Below, in pieces: positions 36,342 through 48,886 of a DNA stretch of 64,000 bases (the stretch's first letter is position 1; each line of letters opens with the position of its first letter). Below the pieces are notes generated by a model, which was not told the DNA's origin, made no database searches, and saw nothing but the letters and a program-made list of their open reading frames with translations. The stretch is from the NCBI GenBank assembly GCA_026214975.1, contig JAOBSW010000335.1, positions 59,831-123,830 on the forward strand. The letters are read 5' to 3'. The position numbers were made by a program, and so were the translations under genes. The stretch comes from Gentiana macrophylla. Taxonomy: Eukaryota; Streptophyta; Magnoliopsida; Gentianales; Gentianaceae.

Positions 36342-37774
36342 GTAGGCAAGCCTACCCGTCTTATTCGTTGGAACATATGTGACTGTCGGTCGGATCCGGC
36401 TCAGAGAAGCCCCGTTTAGCCGTAAAGGCTTGTCGGATATGCTAAGTCTTGCCGAACCCCCGTGCAAACGTCACACGTGGAGGGTGAGTCGATCGAGCCG
36501 TAGCTCAGTTGAACTTACCCATCCATGGTTAGACCATTTCCGAACCCATGTATCATGATTTTCCGATTTCTTAAATTTGTCAAACTTTCCCGTAGACACT
36601 ACGGAACAAACCCGCACTCTCATTCCGGTTTATGGTGGGATTCACCGAGAACCCATCACCGAAAACTTAACGATTGACAAAACCCAGTTCCTCGGTTCTT
36701 TAATTAGTTTCTAATTAATTAATTCCCACAAAAATTAATTAAAAAATTAATCTAATTAATCGAGTTGAATACATACCTAATTAATTATCCATAATTAAAT
36801 AGCTACATGTATGCATATGGAGTGGAATCATGATATGATGCATGTCATGACAATTTTCCGGTTACAAATAAATACGATCATACACGCAATTATGGAAAAT
36901 AAACACCGAGATGGATCGTTGGTACCCCCGTATCTAACCTATTAAACAGAAAAAAATTTAACAAACCCTAACAAGGGTTTACGATTTTAAAAAATGCTGC
37001 TGATCCGTTTTATCGATGATCGGACATGCAAACGAACTTTGATCGTCACGAAACTGTATGGACCTCTTTTTAACTCCTCCCACTTGAATATGGACGGTTG
37101 GATCCGAGTTTTGACGTCCCAATTGATCCCAGCAAGCCGCCAATCCATCTGCTGCATCTGTTTACAATTGCAGCGCAGTAGTGTCTTCCTGGAGCCGATC
37201 GGGCATTGAGACAAAATCCGATCGACCTGAAATTTTTAGGGCTTGTTCATAAATCCATGTTAGTCAATCTGAACGGTTGGATCTATGTTTCAACGTTCCA
37301 AACTCCTCTAGAAATTCGACGAACTGACAGCTAGGGTTTTTACGGCTGCTGTGCTTTTCTGTTATAGCAGTAACTTTATTGCAATTACTAATATCGAGAC
37401 GGACTCCGATGGACACCAAATTCTGAGGGCTTGATCATCAACTTTTATCCTTCATTCTGACCGGAGGGATTGTTTTTTCAATGGCTCAATCTCTGGGAAT
37501 AAATAAAGAAAACGAACAGAGGCAAAACAGATCTACTTCTAGGAAACTAAAATTACAAAATTTCCAATACTCACATAAACGAATTTATATGAGTTTACAA
37601 TAGATCTAACGGGTAAACAGTACCAACCCCAATCCATCTCTTCAACCACAACATATCAAAGCATTCATCATCATGATTTTCGAATTTTAAAAAAAAATGA
37701 AAAAACAATGCAATCTAAACATGCAATTTCCACTCCTAGATCTATCAATTATATACTTTAATTTATAGATCGGA
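36342..37774 (-). mobile_element. non-coding internal domain of the LARD-like element, part 2
   Basis: This is the leader side next to the PBS. On the plus strand it contains two or three diverged modules with GAACGGTTGGATC or GGACGGTTGGATC (about 37090 and 37272). There is no long ORF. Overlapping short ORFs on both strands at 36987-37214 look spurious. Confidence 0.5.
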
Positions 37775-37787
37775 GGCTCCGATACCA
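37775..37787 (-). other. primer-binding site, tRNA-iMet
   Basis: The minus strand reads TGGTATCGGAGCC just inside the LTR end CCAACA, as in Copia elements. Confidence 0.85.
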
Positions 37788-37789
37788 CT

Positions 37790-39574
37790 TGTTGGATGTA
37801 ATATCTTCGGACGGATCTATATCCGCCCCGATTACACAGCGGAATAACAAGGATCACGATAAATACAAATTAAAACATATAAATAAATAAATAGATCGAA
37901 ACTACAAGAAGGTTAGATCTACTTACCAATCAAAAGGGGAGATCTAAAAGATTGATGAAGTCGAGATCCAATTTGAGATGCCACGATCTTCCGATGTGTA
38001 TCTCCAAGCAACAACCGGTGGATGTTGATCCTTGATGCTTGACCTCCTTGATATGCTGCCCGGAAAATCCCAAAGACTTTCCCAACTCGAAACCCTAAGC
38101 TTGGCCGAAAATTCCAAGCTTATTTTGTGTGTATATGCGTGTATTATCTTTCATCGAAGGCTTAGGAGAACTCTCTTTATATAGGAGAGAAATCCTTGTC
38201 CTCCAAGGATTTAATAATTAATTAAATAATCAATCATAATAATCCTATATTAAATATAAGATAAATCTAATATATTCTAAAACTAATTTGGATATATATA
38301 TAATAGATAATATCTAATATCTCCCGATTAATTATTTAACAAATAAACAATTAATCACATGACATGTAATTATCCAAGAAAACTAATTTCTCTCTAATCA
38401 CAACATGTAGAACACGCCATGCCCTAGTCAAATAAGGCCAGCACACGAAATTTCACATAATGGGCCGAGTCCACGAAAAATGTATTTTCCATGTATTTAA
38501 TTATTTAGCCCACTAAATAATTATTCGCACATCAATTAAATAGTCCCACTACTTAATTATCATTTAGGCCCAACGTCAAGAAACATATGCATGTTAGGAG
38601 CCACATCGGGGACCATGGACCTATAACCAGTAGATACAATAAATTAAATAAAATTATTCATCGAACAGAACAATTCTTATTCAATCTATTAATTCCTGGA
38701 TTACGCCACCATAAACCCGAAACTGAACTCTATCGATTAAAGATATATACTTACACTCTAATCATTGAGTAAAAGCGTCCATTGATATAATCATTACATA
38801 CGGATAAATCCTCCATAGACTGTTCGTTTTGATTAGGGACATTTCCGTAAACCCTTCTTAAAACATCTTATCCTTATTTACCATTAACCCCCTAGTGATC
38901 AATTAGTTCATAACTAATATAATATGAACCGGCCCATCGATCGTTTCAGGATTAACAAATAAGGAATCGCCTCGTCTACTTCCCGTAGGAAGGAATGGAT
39001 TCAATATCTGTGAAGTCACAGACTACTCACTCACTCCAGAATAGAGCCAACGAGAAGTGTTCACATCACATGTATCCAAGTGTTCCTTAACTAACACATC
39101 AAACCCTACTTTGAACCAAGCAGTAGACTGTGATCACATCAGGATTGAGATTAATCCACATATGATCATCTTGTGATTCGATAAGATTTCTCGTTCACGG
39201 AATTATATCGAGAATTCAAATCAAATCGGTCCAGTCCTAAATGATAGACATCATATATAAATGCCCCACTAGGTACCCTATACCGACGGTCCGGATGAGA
39301 CGGTCACACCGTAAAGTGTTCTGGGCGCATTATTGGTATATTAATCACGAGACCCATACTCTGATTAAATCACCATAGACTAAATAGTTTTAAGCATATC
39401 ATCACTAACTCAATCCTCGTGTCTATGCCATGCATTGAGTTATGTGATTACATACCGATATGCTTAGGGTTTTCAGCAATGTATTAATATAAGCATGAAT
39501 GCAAATATTAAGATGAATTATAAATCCTGTCAAAAACAGTTACAGAAATTGTCTTTCGGGCGCTACACCTAACA
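37790..39574 (-). repeat. single Copia LTR flanked by PBS and purine tract
   Basis: Plus-strand ends are TGTTGGATG and CACCTAACA, 1785 bp. A minus-strand TATA box is at 38175-38183. It is homologous to the solo LTR at 2236-13430. The left flank is a PBS and the right flank a polypurine tract, so this one LTR serves as the 5' LTR of the internal domain on its left and the 3' LTR of sequence on its right. Confidence 0.88.
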
Positions 39575-39587
39575 ATCTCCCACTTGC
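39575..39587 (-). other. polypurine tract next to the LTR
   Basis: The minus strand reads GCAAGTGGGAGAT immediately before TGTTAGG, a canonical Copia 3' junction. Confidence 0.8.
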
Positions 39588-39625
39588 ATGAAAGGAAAGT
39601 GATTAATTGTTTTAGAGCACACCCC

Positions 39626-41791
39626 TTATTCATAACAAACGTCGCACTCCTCGGCCATCACTGGTGAAACACGTCCATTTCCTATTTTGTTAGCCTCCAA
39701 TGCAAAAGTATTCGGGCAGTTTGTGGAATCCTCGCTAAGAGCAGAACCATCGACCCCGTTCGGATCTCTGCAGACCAGATGCAAAACAAAGAGGCAAGGC
39801 AAAACGAGCGAATAATGAATGAGTTAAATCAAACAAGTTAACATTAACATATTGTAAAGAGTAAGGGAGTACCTGTTTCCCAAATCTGGGCTTGTAGTGC
39901 TTCCAGTTCACATCACCATGTGAAGAAATCCCGCTAGCACCCACGACAACATCAGAACGCGCTTTCTCTCTCATGTCCGCATGTATTTCCTTACTCTTTG
40001 TAACTTTGGCAGAAGAAAGGCGACCAAATTAAGCGAGGATGCTGGAGGACGTGAAGACTTGATCTCTTTCACCTTAGCTGTTGGGGCATTTTGTTTCACC
40101 CAAGGAGCAGTCACGTTCACAGTATTGATAAGAGACTGTCTGCCATCAAGCAAGTATGAACCATGGACTTTACCCTACCATTACCAATAACCTTGGGAAA
40201 CATGGAGGGTTATGTCATTAGAAGCCGCGTGAAAGACAAGCTTAGAACCTCTTCGGGGAGCAATAAATTTGGTCTAGAGTCCCCAACCTCACGCGAGTGA
40301 AGTACTCCATGCATCTACCAAGAGCCCCGCAGGGATACCTTGATGAAAACCAAACTGACGTGCAAACCTGCATGGGTTGTAAGGCTCAACGCAACAAGAA
40401 CCATGGCAATGAAACACCAAAGTACCGGAGTGGACAGCTAAAAATAATTCTTTCTCATGAAGAGATAATTGGCCGTCGTCAGCTTTAATAACCGTACGCT
40501 CAAACTTTGTTTCCGTCGCAAGTAATTCATTCAACATTATGGCCGCCATGAATGAGGTCTCTGGTCATCTGATCAGTGAAAACCTTTGAACCGCTCACTC
40601 CTGAGAATCGAACCATTAAAGGTTCACTCAACTCTGTAGAAGCTCTCTTATGTGTTCCAAAATACCGAGCCAACCCTCCAAAGATGTAGTGCCATGGGAT
40701 AAAAGCACCGGCCCGCTCGGGTATATAAAAATGAGAAATTCGGTTCAAACCCGACATATGCTATCCAACACCGGAATAGCAAGCGATCTTGTCTGCCCAT
40801 GAGCGATCAAACTGGCAATATTGAAAGTTGAAGGCCTAATCAAAGACCCTTCAGCTGGAAGGACAAACATATATAGCCCGCATGCCACCAAAGCTGCTAA
40901 GTAGGTCTAAGCGCTTAAGTCCTTTATGATTTGAAGAATGTAGAAGGGAATCTCATCTTTCTCGGAACCCTGGCACGGTGCATCTTTTACGGTTGCTCCC
41001 ATCACCGGGTTTGCCTTTGGATTCTCCGTGGGCTTTCGGCACCAAAAGTTGATCCATTTTGCGATCGAAAACTTGGGACGATCCCTATCACAAACTTCCT
41101 CCTGACATTCCAAGAATGCCGCAAACAAATTTTGACAATTGTCTGGAAGGGACATCGAGTGAGGAGTGCTTGGACCCATCAATTCCACTGAGCTGGGAAT
41201 AAATTATTCGTATAGATCCTCACTGATAGGAAGGCCACCAATCTCCTACAAATCCGTCAATGAAATGGACAACTCTCCAACATCGGTGTGAAGTGTATTG
41301 GTTTCAGGACACCATGCTTCACAAAAGGCCCGAATCACATGATGATCTCTAGCATAAGTAAACATTGAAGCATACAAAGCACCGTGCATGCCGCATTGTC
41401 TAAGAAACTCATGGTTGAGGGAAAGCACATCTTCAAGCCACCCGCCATAAAGCTCTATGGGAACGAAAGGCCTTTGCGTGTTAAGTTGGGTTCCCTACTA
41501 CACCTCATCGGAAACAATTCGATGGCCCAAAGTCAAAAATTCATGTTTTCGAGGATCCTAGCAGTGAAGTAGAGAACGCAAGATGTAGGACGGCTCACCT
41601 CGTGTTCGTGGGAGCTCACCATAGAGCAGTGATGCTTCCTTATTCACACGAGGTGGAAGGTCCTCAGTAGGTGAATCGCGCATATACGGATATTCTTGGA
41701 GCTTGATTCCGGACTCTGCCTTAGCGTGTGCATTGCGCAGATCAACCAGATATGTCTTGTCCCTCTTGGTAATGTCCTTGAAGATGGCCAT
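39626..41791 (-). pseudogene. plant mobile domain (PMD, MAIN/MAIL-like) gene, decayed
   Basis: PMD proteins occur as nuclear host proteins (MAIN, MAIL1, involved in silencing and gene expression) and inside plant transposons. Minus-strand fragments in order show the N-terminal region from Met at 41791, the family signature CEAWCPETNTLHTDVGELS (near 41300), KFSIAKWINFWCRKP (near 41060), GSLIRPSTFNIASLIAHGQ (near 40830), HYIFGGLARYFGTH and PLMVRFSGVSGSKVF (near 40650). The C-terminal tail includes a possible 105-bp intron with GT..AG ends (39768-39872). Many frameshifts and stops separate these blocks. The last open frame ends at 39626, about 40 bp from a retroelement polypurine tract on the same strand. 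The 5' flank is cut about 70 bp upstream of the Met by another LTR fragment. Confidence 0.8.
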
Positions 41792-41858
41792 CTCTGGTCT
41801 CTAAAGTGGAGAGGTAAATGCAACCCCGAAATGGCCTTCGATCTCTTGAGTGGTGAGG

Positions 41859-42454
41859 TAAAGTGATGTATAACATTTATATGATAAAAATTACGATATT
41901 TTATATATTTTATCAACGCTTTTTATATAAAATATAAGAAATTATAACGATAATCTTGTGAAATATCAATCTCTATGAATAAATCTAATTAGTATAAAAA
42001 TCTAGTAAAAGTAGTAAAAAGTTATAAATTTTGTACCGGTTTAGTAACCGGAGTGTCGTGTCAGATTTACGTGGGTATTTTTGGTGTTTTATTGCAGATT
42101 TTTAGATAAACCAAAACCCCGAGTGACGACACTCTTTGAAGTCAAATCATATCTTTTGAAGGAAGTAAGGAATTGTCGCAAGTTTAAAAGTTCAATTGGA
42201 TCAACGGTTCGTAGTACCATTATCGAATTATATATTCAACGAACGAATGGCCCATCAAAAAGGCATTTTCTGAAGAAGAGTCCTTCATGGAAGTTTTAGA
42301 TCTTTCAATAAGATTTTCAACTCTTTTTGAATCATGTCATTTGGAGATCTACAACTCAAGATATGATTTTATCAAATTTCAGATCAATGTTTGGAAGAAT
42401 TCTACACGGATCAATCCGACATCACTCCGGATCGATCCGGATTATCTGATAAGG
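41859..42454 (+). repeat. LTR-like fragment related to the G1 U3
   Basis: It shares with the G1 LTR the runs GTACCGGTTTAGTAACCGG, GTGTCGTGTCAGATTTACG and GGCATTTTCTGAAGAAGAG in the same order, but is diverged and lacks the later LTR parts. TGAGG occurs on both sides (41854-41858 and 42455-42459). A 16-bp perfect palindrome TCCGGATCGATCCGGA is at 42426-42441. The LTR start may be the TGATG near 41864. Confidence 0.6.
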
Positions 42455-42459
42455 TGAGG

Positions 42460-45045
42460 TGTCTCGGATTTTATAGCAAAGCAAAACAAACAAGTAATAA
42501 ATAAATCCGGTTTACCCCAAGTGCAGGGATCGTAGTATAGCGATTAAAAACCGGAGTCGATCCACAGGGAATCGAGGTTGGTCTAGTTCTTAATTTTTCT
42601 AAAAGTGTCACGAGAAATAAAAACTAAAAACGAAAACAAATAACTGGACAGAGGGTTGTCAATCCAAAGCCAGGAAAGATAATAACGAACCGAACTAACT
42701 AAGTTAATTCTAATCTATAAACTAAGAAGACAATAAAAAGTCCTACGATTACTATGATGAAGACGAAGCAAAACTGCATGTCACGGATTTTATTAATACG
42801 AAATAAACAAGTAATAAAACCGGTTAACCTCAAGTGCAAGGATCGTAGTATAGAGGCTATGCCGGGTCGATCTTACGGGGAACTAGACTGTTGTTAATCC
42901 TAGCTTTTGTTTTAACTAATATGTTCACGAATCTAACCTAAACGAATAACTAACCTAAACAAATATGCAAAAAAAGTAACTAGACAGAGGATTGCTCCAA
43001 TGCTAGGCAAGATTGGAAGCGATAAAAACTAAACTAAAGTAAAGTGCAGGAAAAGTAAACTAATCTAGCAATTCAAGTTTTAAGGATTCAAATCAGGTAT
43101 AACGAACGAACAAGCAATTGATCCACCTATCCTATCAACATTCAATTCCAATTCAGATTATTTCGTGATCTCTACTCAAGTCGTGATTCACCTAATCGAA
43201 GGCATAAACTCCTACTCTCGTAGACGAGTTCGTTTCCTAATCTTTTATCTTTCGATGTTAAAGATTATGTCTTTCTAACCTAGGCGTGAAATCTTTCAAT
43301 TTCTAATCTAGAAAATCAATCTAACAACTCGTTTTAGTTAGATCGAAGATCCATTCTTTTATCATGGTGATCTAGGGTTTACATGACTCTCATCATATAA
43401 ACAATCATCAAAGCAAGCATCTTTCGATTAAACATGCAATAAGACATACAAAACATGATAAAAGAAACGAACTTGAAATAGATACTCACAGATTAATCAC
43501 GAATCAAAACTGAATTGTTGAAGGAAGGCTTCACAACGCTTGTTCAAAGAGGGATTAGCCTCTTAGCATCCTTTGAAAGCTTGAATTGTTGAATAAAAAG
43601 TGCATGAAACTAACTAATCTAATCTAAGAATTAAAGTGCATAAAAGTAGATAAAAACTGTAGAAAAACGCAGCCAAGCTGCCCCTAGGGTTAGGGTTCAA
43701 ATTATATGATTAGGGTGAAAGAAATCCGCTGCTTATATAGAGTTTCAATGTCGGCTGCTACAGTAACCGCTCCGGACGCCCGTTTGAAGATTCCGGACGC
43801 TCGTCCACTATTTTCAGCAACAGCATCCAAACTTGTAACGCTCATATCTCGGGCCTCGTAAGTAGGAATGGAGTGATTCAAAATCCTGTAGAATCCTCTC
43901 TTCAAGCCCTACAACTCTTCTCTTGAGGTCCAGAGTCAAATCGGTTGTTATCATATCAAGAACTGCGTTGGAAGTTCAGCGCTACCCGGAATCCTGATTT
44001 TCTTCCTCTGGACGCTCGTCCCAATATCTCGCACGTTCGTTCCTTCAGCCTTGAACTTGTGCCGACGCTCGTTCATCCAGCGCCCAAACTCTCTGTATCA
44101 AAATACTTCCTGGACGCCCGTCTGCTTTATCAAACGCCCGTCCACTCGGACGGGACCGGACGAACGTCCATATGTCGTAATTTCGATTTCTTGATCTTTA
44201 TCTCCTCCTTCTTCCATCTTTATCCTTCTTTCCTCGTCTCTTTCTTGATTTAGCTCGAATTATATCAACATTTGATCATCAATTCAGCCTCCAACATGTA
44301 CCTACATGACATCAAAACACCATAAACGTAACACAATCCAAATACTCGTAAAACCATAATTAAAACACATACACAACCTCATTTTGCAAATAAACTAATC
44401 AAAATCTTACTTGCTTAATAAATCATTTAAACACTCGTTTTCTATGCAAATTATACAAATACGGAGGAAATCATTATCAAATATAACGTTAAAAACCGTA
44501 TAAAAATACCCTTAACACTGCACAACGATTTTTCTTTCAAGTAATTTAACAACGAATAAGCAGTGATCCACCGATTCCCGCAACCCTCAATTTCGACTCT
44601 AGATTATCTTGTGGTGATTTAACGAAAATTGTGATTCACCTATCGAAGGTATGGACTCCTAATCTCTTAGAAAAGTTCGCCTATCAATCTTTTATCTTTC
44701 GATTTTAAAGATTAACGCTTTCATAACAAAGGTGTGAAATCTCTCAATTTCGCAATCTAGATATTCAACCTAACAACTCTCGTTAATTAGATTAAAAATC
44801 CAATCTTTACTATGGTGATATAAAGTTGTTAATATATATAGATATCAGACTCTGTCAAAATGTCATGGATTAAAAACGGCGGGAAGTTTTACATAATATC
44901 CTTCTGTCAATAAATTGTTGTATAAATCCATTTGTAAATGATATGATACAAAATTTATGCCAGAATTCTATTAAAACCAAATTAAAACCTTAATCCAATC
45001 ACTTGCCAGATTCTTATATATATATACTATTATAGATACTTATAG

Positions 45046-45090
<45 letters not shown>

Positions 45091-45388
45091 GATAACAACA
45101 ATAAAACACAGGAAAGATACAACTTTTATTAAAACTCACAAGGTAATCCAAATTCGAAATCGAGATAATGCTAAGAATTGGTTTCACAAGGCTTGTTCCA
45201 ACGTGCTTTAGCTTCTCATCATCGTTTTATTACAACTGTTGATTCATAGGTCGTATTCTCCGGAAATAACAACGACTTCAACAACACCGAACTTCCGATA
45301 ATTTCCGAGCATTACAACAATACTACAATTACTAAATTTATTTCGCATAAGGCCTTATTTACAACCTAAAAACTAAAGAAAATAAGAA

Positions 45389-45444
<56 letters not shown>

Positions 45445-46169
45445 GCTATGTATATATATAATTGTACCCCGATCTGTGCTCTCTGAATGCTCCTTATATA
45501 GGCAAAGCTCCTTGGCCGGACGGGCCGGGTAGGGCCGGACCAGGCCGGGTTAATCATGACATTCATCTCCCCTTAATTTCCAATTTTCGGATATAAATTA
45601 TATATTTTGGAATAATACTTCTAAAATTCATATCTCGAGTTCTGGATCTCCAAACAACATGATTCAAGTGGCATCGGAAAGGTCTCAGAAAAATCTACAA
45701 CTTTCATGAAGGACTCTTCTTCAGAAAATGTCGTTTTGATGAGCCATTCGCTTGTCGAAGATATTTCTCGATTACCACTAAATCAAATCGATTAGCCACT
45801 TGACCACTTCGATTGACCACTTGACCACTTAAGCAATTCGATTGACCACTTAAGCTCGTGACACTCTCTAAATCCTTTCGAGAGATATGATTATACTTCA
45901 AAATGTCGATTTCGGGTCTTGGCTTATACATCCGTAATAAAATACCACAAATACCCACGTAAATCGACGACACGACATTCGATTTACTAAAATCGGTACA
46001 AAACTTATAAAAACACGATAAAAAATACGATATTTTATATAATACTTACTAATTACGTATTTAGATAAATCTAAGGAATTAATGACTTGATTTGATACAT
46101 AAATGCTCAAAATGGTATCGAAGTGGGGTGAAATTTTATAATAATAAATAATGAATTTTTCCGTCATCA
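42460..46169 (-). repeat. 3' LTR of G2, mosaic, with nested insertion
   Basis: Plus-strand ends are TGTCTCGG and CCGTCATCA. Without the nested solo LTR it is about 1.97 kb. From 46169 down to about 44870 it matches the G1 LTR: minus TATA box at 45492-45500, AT tracts at 45391-45443 and 45047-45088, and the CTTCCCGCC...AATCCATGACAT run. From about 44825 to 42460 it instead matches the U5 side of the Athila-like LTRs, for example CTAATTAACGAGAGTT and GAGAGATTTCACACC, and is unlike G1. Confidence 0.85.
42779..44517 (-). mobile_element. Athila-like solo LTR nested in the G2 LTR
   Basis: Plus-strand ends are TGTCACGG and CCCTTAACA, 1739 bp, with target duplication CTGCA at 42774-42778 and 44518-44522. 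It is homologous in reverse to the LTR starting at 62508 (TGTTAAGGG). A minus TATA box (TATATAAG) is at 43732-43739. Its upstream side (43772-44170) carries many ACGNNCGT motifs. Confidence 0.92.
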
Positions 46170-47809
46170 CAAACCCCCCACTTAGCTTTTGGTCACCTCG
46201 AGCAAAACAAAGATAAAATAAAATGAATGAGGAAAAATTCATGAAGATACAAGATATAAGGGACAATCGGATGATGCAACCAATCGAATCATAACTACAC
46301 GTTAACCTTAATATAAATGTATAACAGAGTGAGTGAGTGACAAGCCTTTTCAATTTCCACTATCCTCTCTTGAATAATTCAAGCATACGCACAAATATCC
46401 ATTCAGCCAGTCCTAATGATTTTCCTAGGTATAGGCAGCAAAAGTTCCACACAACGTCCTCCCGTGTACTTATTAGGATAATCCCTAATGCATATCATTC
46501 AGTTTATACTGGGGATAGTCAGAAGATAACTAAGTTTTCAACCATGCTTAATTTTTTCATAGAATACTAACATATCCGAACTCATTGCCAAAATCGACTA
46601 TCTTGCAAGCGTCATGAGGTGAGATCAAATACATTAATACCTATCTAACTCTTTTTTTTCCATATGTGTAGCATATGCCTCATTCCCAGCAATAGGATGT
46701 TTCGTGATAACACCCTAGCTGGACTACTATCATCAGGCAGTCGGGAGCTTTTAAACCTCATAGTGATATAGGGCGTTTCGTGATAACGCCCCATCGCACT
46801 CAAATCATTGGTAGCTACAACCGACATATATATAGTTCATCTTAATTTGGTATTTTTCTTTTCATTCCACTTAACTTATATCCTTTCTATCACATTCAAA
46901 CCTTCGATATTCACAAGACACGCTCAAAAATTAGGTACTAAGTTATCGCCATTATCTCTAGAATAACCACTAGATCTCGAATGGATGATTTAAAATTTCC
47001 GCTTCAATGTCAAAGGCTTACGTGAAGGAATTCATGTTACACAAATAAATTTGGGGTTAAAATGCACTTACGGATCACATTGGTTATATATATCCAAATT
47101 GATCATTACATCTTCAAATACATGAAAAATATACCTTATAAAGTTCATTTTAATCAACTTATTAATGCACTAAAAAGATTCAAAAACTAAGGTGTCAAGA
47201 TAATAAACCCTTAATGCCATTTCTAGACCAACCCCGACTCTACCCCTCCCACTTACGAACTTGCATTGGCCCAAGCGTGTGAATGAGATAGAGAGAAAGA
47301 CTTAGCTTATAAACTGGCGAGAAAGATGCTATCGAATCCCGTAATGACCATGAAAAGCATGATCCGAATCCTGTACCAAAACAAACAAAGCAAACACGGG
47401 ACATGGTCCTCGTACAAAACATCGAATAGGGATATGGGAATAATAAGTAAATAAATGGCCACGTCACGCTGTAAAATTCGATAGGCAATATATATATATG
47501 TATATAGTCAATCTCATAAAAGCTTTAGATGGAAAAATAACCCACACGGGTAAAGCACAGAACATCTAAGCATATATGTATCATAGAGAGTATCACATAA
47601 GCAAATATCATAGTCAAGTCATAAATTCATGTTGGAAACAGAGTAGATCATAAAATGAATGTGTGAAAGAGTATTGAGTCTTTTATACCCAGATCCTCAA
47701 GGGTTAAATCATTCTAACAACCTAAGTCCAAGAAATGATGTATTTGAATGTTTTCTGCGTACTCCCTCGGGATTTTCGGATAACCACCTAATCGTTATTA
47801 TTATTATTA

Positions 47810-47896
<87 letters not shown>

Positions 47897-47959
47897 GGTG
47901 CCTCCGGTAGCGCTTTTGTTTAACGTCGTTTGCTCGACAATAAAAGCACACGTACCTTA
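46170..47959 (-). other. G2 3' UTR with two purine tracts
   Basis: The minus strand has AAGTGGGGGG next to the LTR (46170-46190) and a second tract (AAGTGGGAGGGG) at 47243-47254, about 1.07 kb apart. The duplicated module lies at about 46668-46826. An (ATT)n tract is at 47796-47896, followed by the AGCGCT..GGAGGC box (47897-47914). The uninterrupted target of the 7246-9177 insertion is at 47263-47282. No gene is present; the 80-residue Asn-repeat ORF is the microsatellite. Confidence 0.75.
47796..47896. repeat. (ATT)n microsatellite
   Basis: About 33 trinucleotide units with one irregularity. G1 has only four units at the matching site (near 6590). Confidence 0.95.
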
Positions 47960-48886
47960 CTATCCATTATCAAATGGATAAGTTTTTCTTGCATGATTCT
48001 TCAACGAATATTCAGAATACGAGCCATCCATCTCATCTCTATATACACTCCGTCGTGCCTTGGCTCTAGGCACTTTGGTGAAGTATCTTCCCAAGAAAAT
48101 AAGAACCGGATTAGGTGCTTCCACATCCCAGTCCAAAATATAGTGATCAAGTGGGAAGATCACTTCTGCTTCGCTCACTTGCTTATCCACAACCACCTCA
48201 ACACTCTTTGGCTCCAACGGCTCCTTAGTTGTGACTTCCTCCGGATGACTTATCTCTAATTCAGGCACAGTGTCCTCTATGTTCTCCAACACCGGGTGTA
48301 TTTCTTCACCTTCTTGGTGATTAACATCTTCAACCATATCTAATGTCGGCTCTATCATAGGACAACCGTCTTCAGCATCACACCATGTAGGAGGGGAGCT
48401 TGACACTTCCACTTCACTAAGTTGAATGTCGGATACTAAATTCATAGCACTGACCTCTTCTCTATCATAAAGGAGTGGGGGAGCTAGGTCAATGCCATGG
48501 TCTTGAGCCATTTTCCCGAGCCATCTCTCAAGATTCTTAAGCATACTAAGAAGGAGTTGGAAATTCTCATCTTGCTCCTTCTGAAAGGAGTGGAAATTAT
48601 TGTTCTGCTCCTCTAATTTAGCTTCAAAATCGTCAGATTGAGAGGGGCCTTGAGAATTATGAAAGTGTTGAGGAAAAGATTGGCCAGACCAACTTTGATT
48701 TTGATTGGAAAAATTGATATCTTGGTCCTGACTGAAGTTCGGGTTTTGATAGAAATTTGGATTCTGAAAATTGAAACCCTGATTTGGAAAATTGCTGTGG
48801 CCAGAGAACTGATTGTTAAAACTCGATATTGCCGCCATCGAAACGCTCTGCCCACCCATAGGATGTAAAGGAGAAGTATGTCCCAC
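47960..48886 (-). CDS. G2 gag-derived protein, 308 residues
   Basis: Intact minus-strand ORF from Met at 48886. Residues 1-85 are rich in Asn, Gln, Phe and Ser with repeated NPNF-type units, like the Asn/Gln-rich part of Athila/Tat gag before the LRSG motif. Residues about 95-150 form a predicted coiled coil (KLEEQNNNFHSFQKEQDENF). An acidic region follows, and the tail is basic (KVPRAKARRSVYRDE). There is no retroviral gag core, zinc knuckle or protease motif. An overlapping open frame (48613-49005) may hold the displaced N-terminal part, so the original protein could have been longer. It would presumably act in particle assembly with proteins of a helper element. Confidence 0.65.
   Translation of the reverse strand: MGHTSPLHPMGGQSVSMAAISSFNNQFSGHSNFPNQGFNFQNPNFYQNPNFSQDQDINFSNQNQSWSGQSFPQHFHNSQGPSQSDDFEAKLEEQNNNFHSFQKEQDENFQLLLSMLKNLERWLGKMAQDHGIDLAPPLLYDREEVSAMNLVSDIQLSEVEVSSSPPTWCDAEDGCPMIEPTLDMVEDVNHQEGEEIHPVLENIEDTVPELEISHPEEVTTKEPLEPKSVEVVVDKQVSEAEVIFPLDHYILDWDVEAPNPVLIFLGRYFTKVPRAKARRSVYRDEMDGSYSEYSLKNHARKTYPFDNG

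Noticed and set aside
40931..41572. Plus-strand ORFs across the PMD region
   Set aside because: Shadows of the minus-strand PMD coding sequence, which carries the family motifs.
41854..42459. Complete small insertion bounded by TGAGG repeats
   Set aside because: The left end after TGAGG does not begin with TG, and the right TGAGG could equally be the G2 target site, so the duplication may be coincidence.
43772..44170. CRISPR-like array of ACGNNCGT words
   Set aside because: Spacing is irregular, the words are short and degenerate, and the context is a plant LTR U3.
47709..47951. ORF encoding a long Asn (or Leu on the other strand) run
   Set aside because: A direct reading of the (ATT)n tract in a 3' UTR; no gene context.
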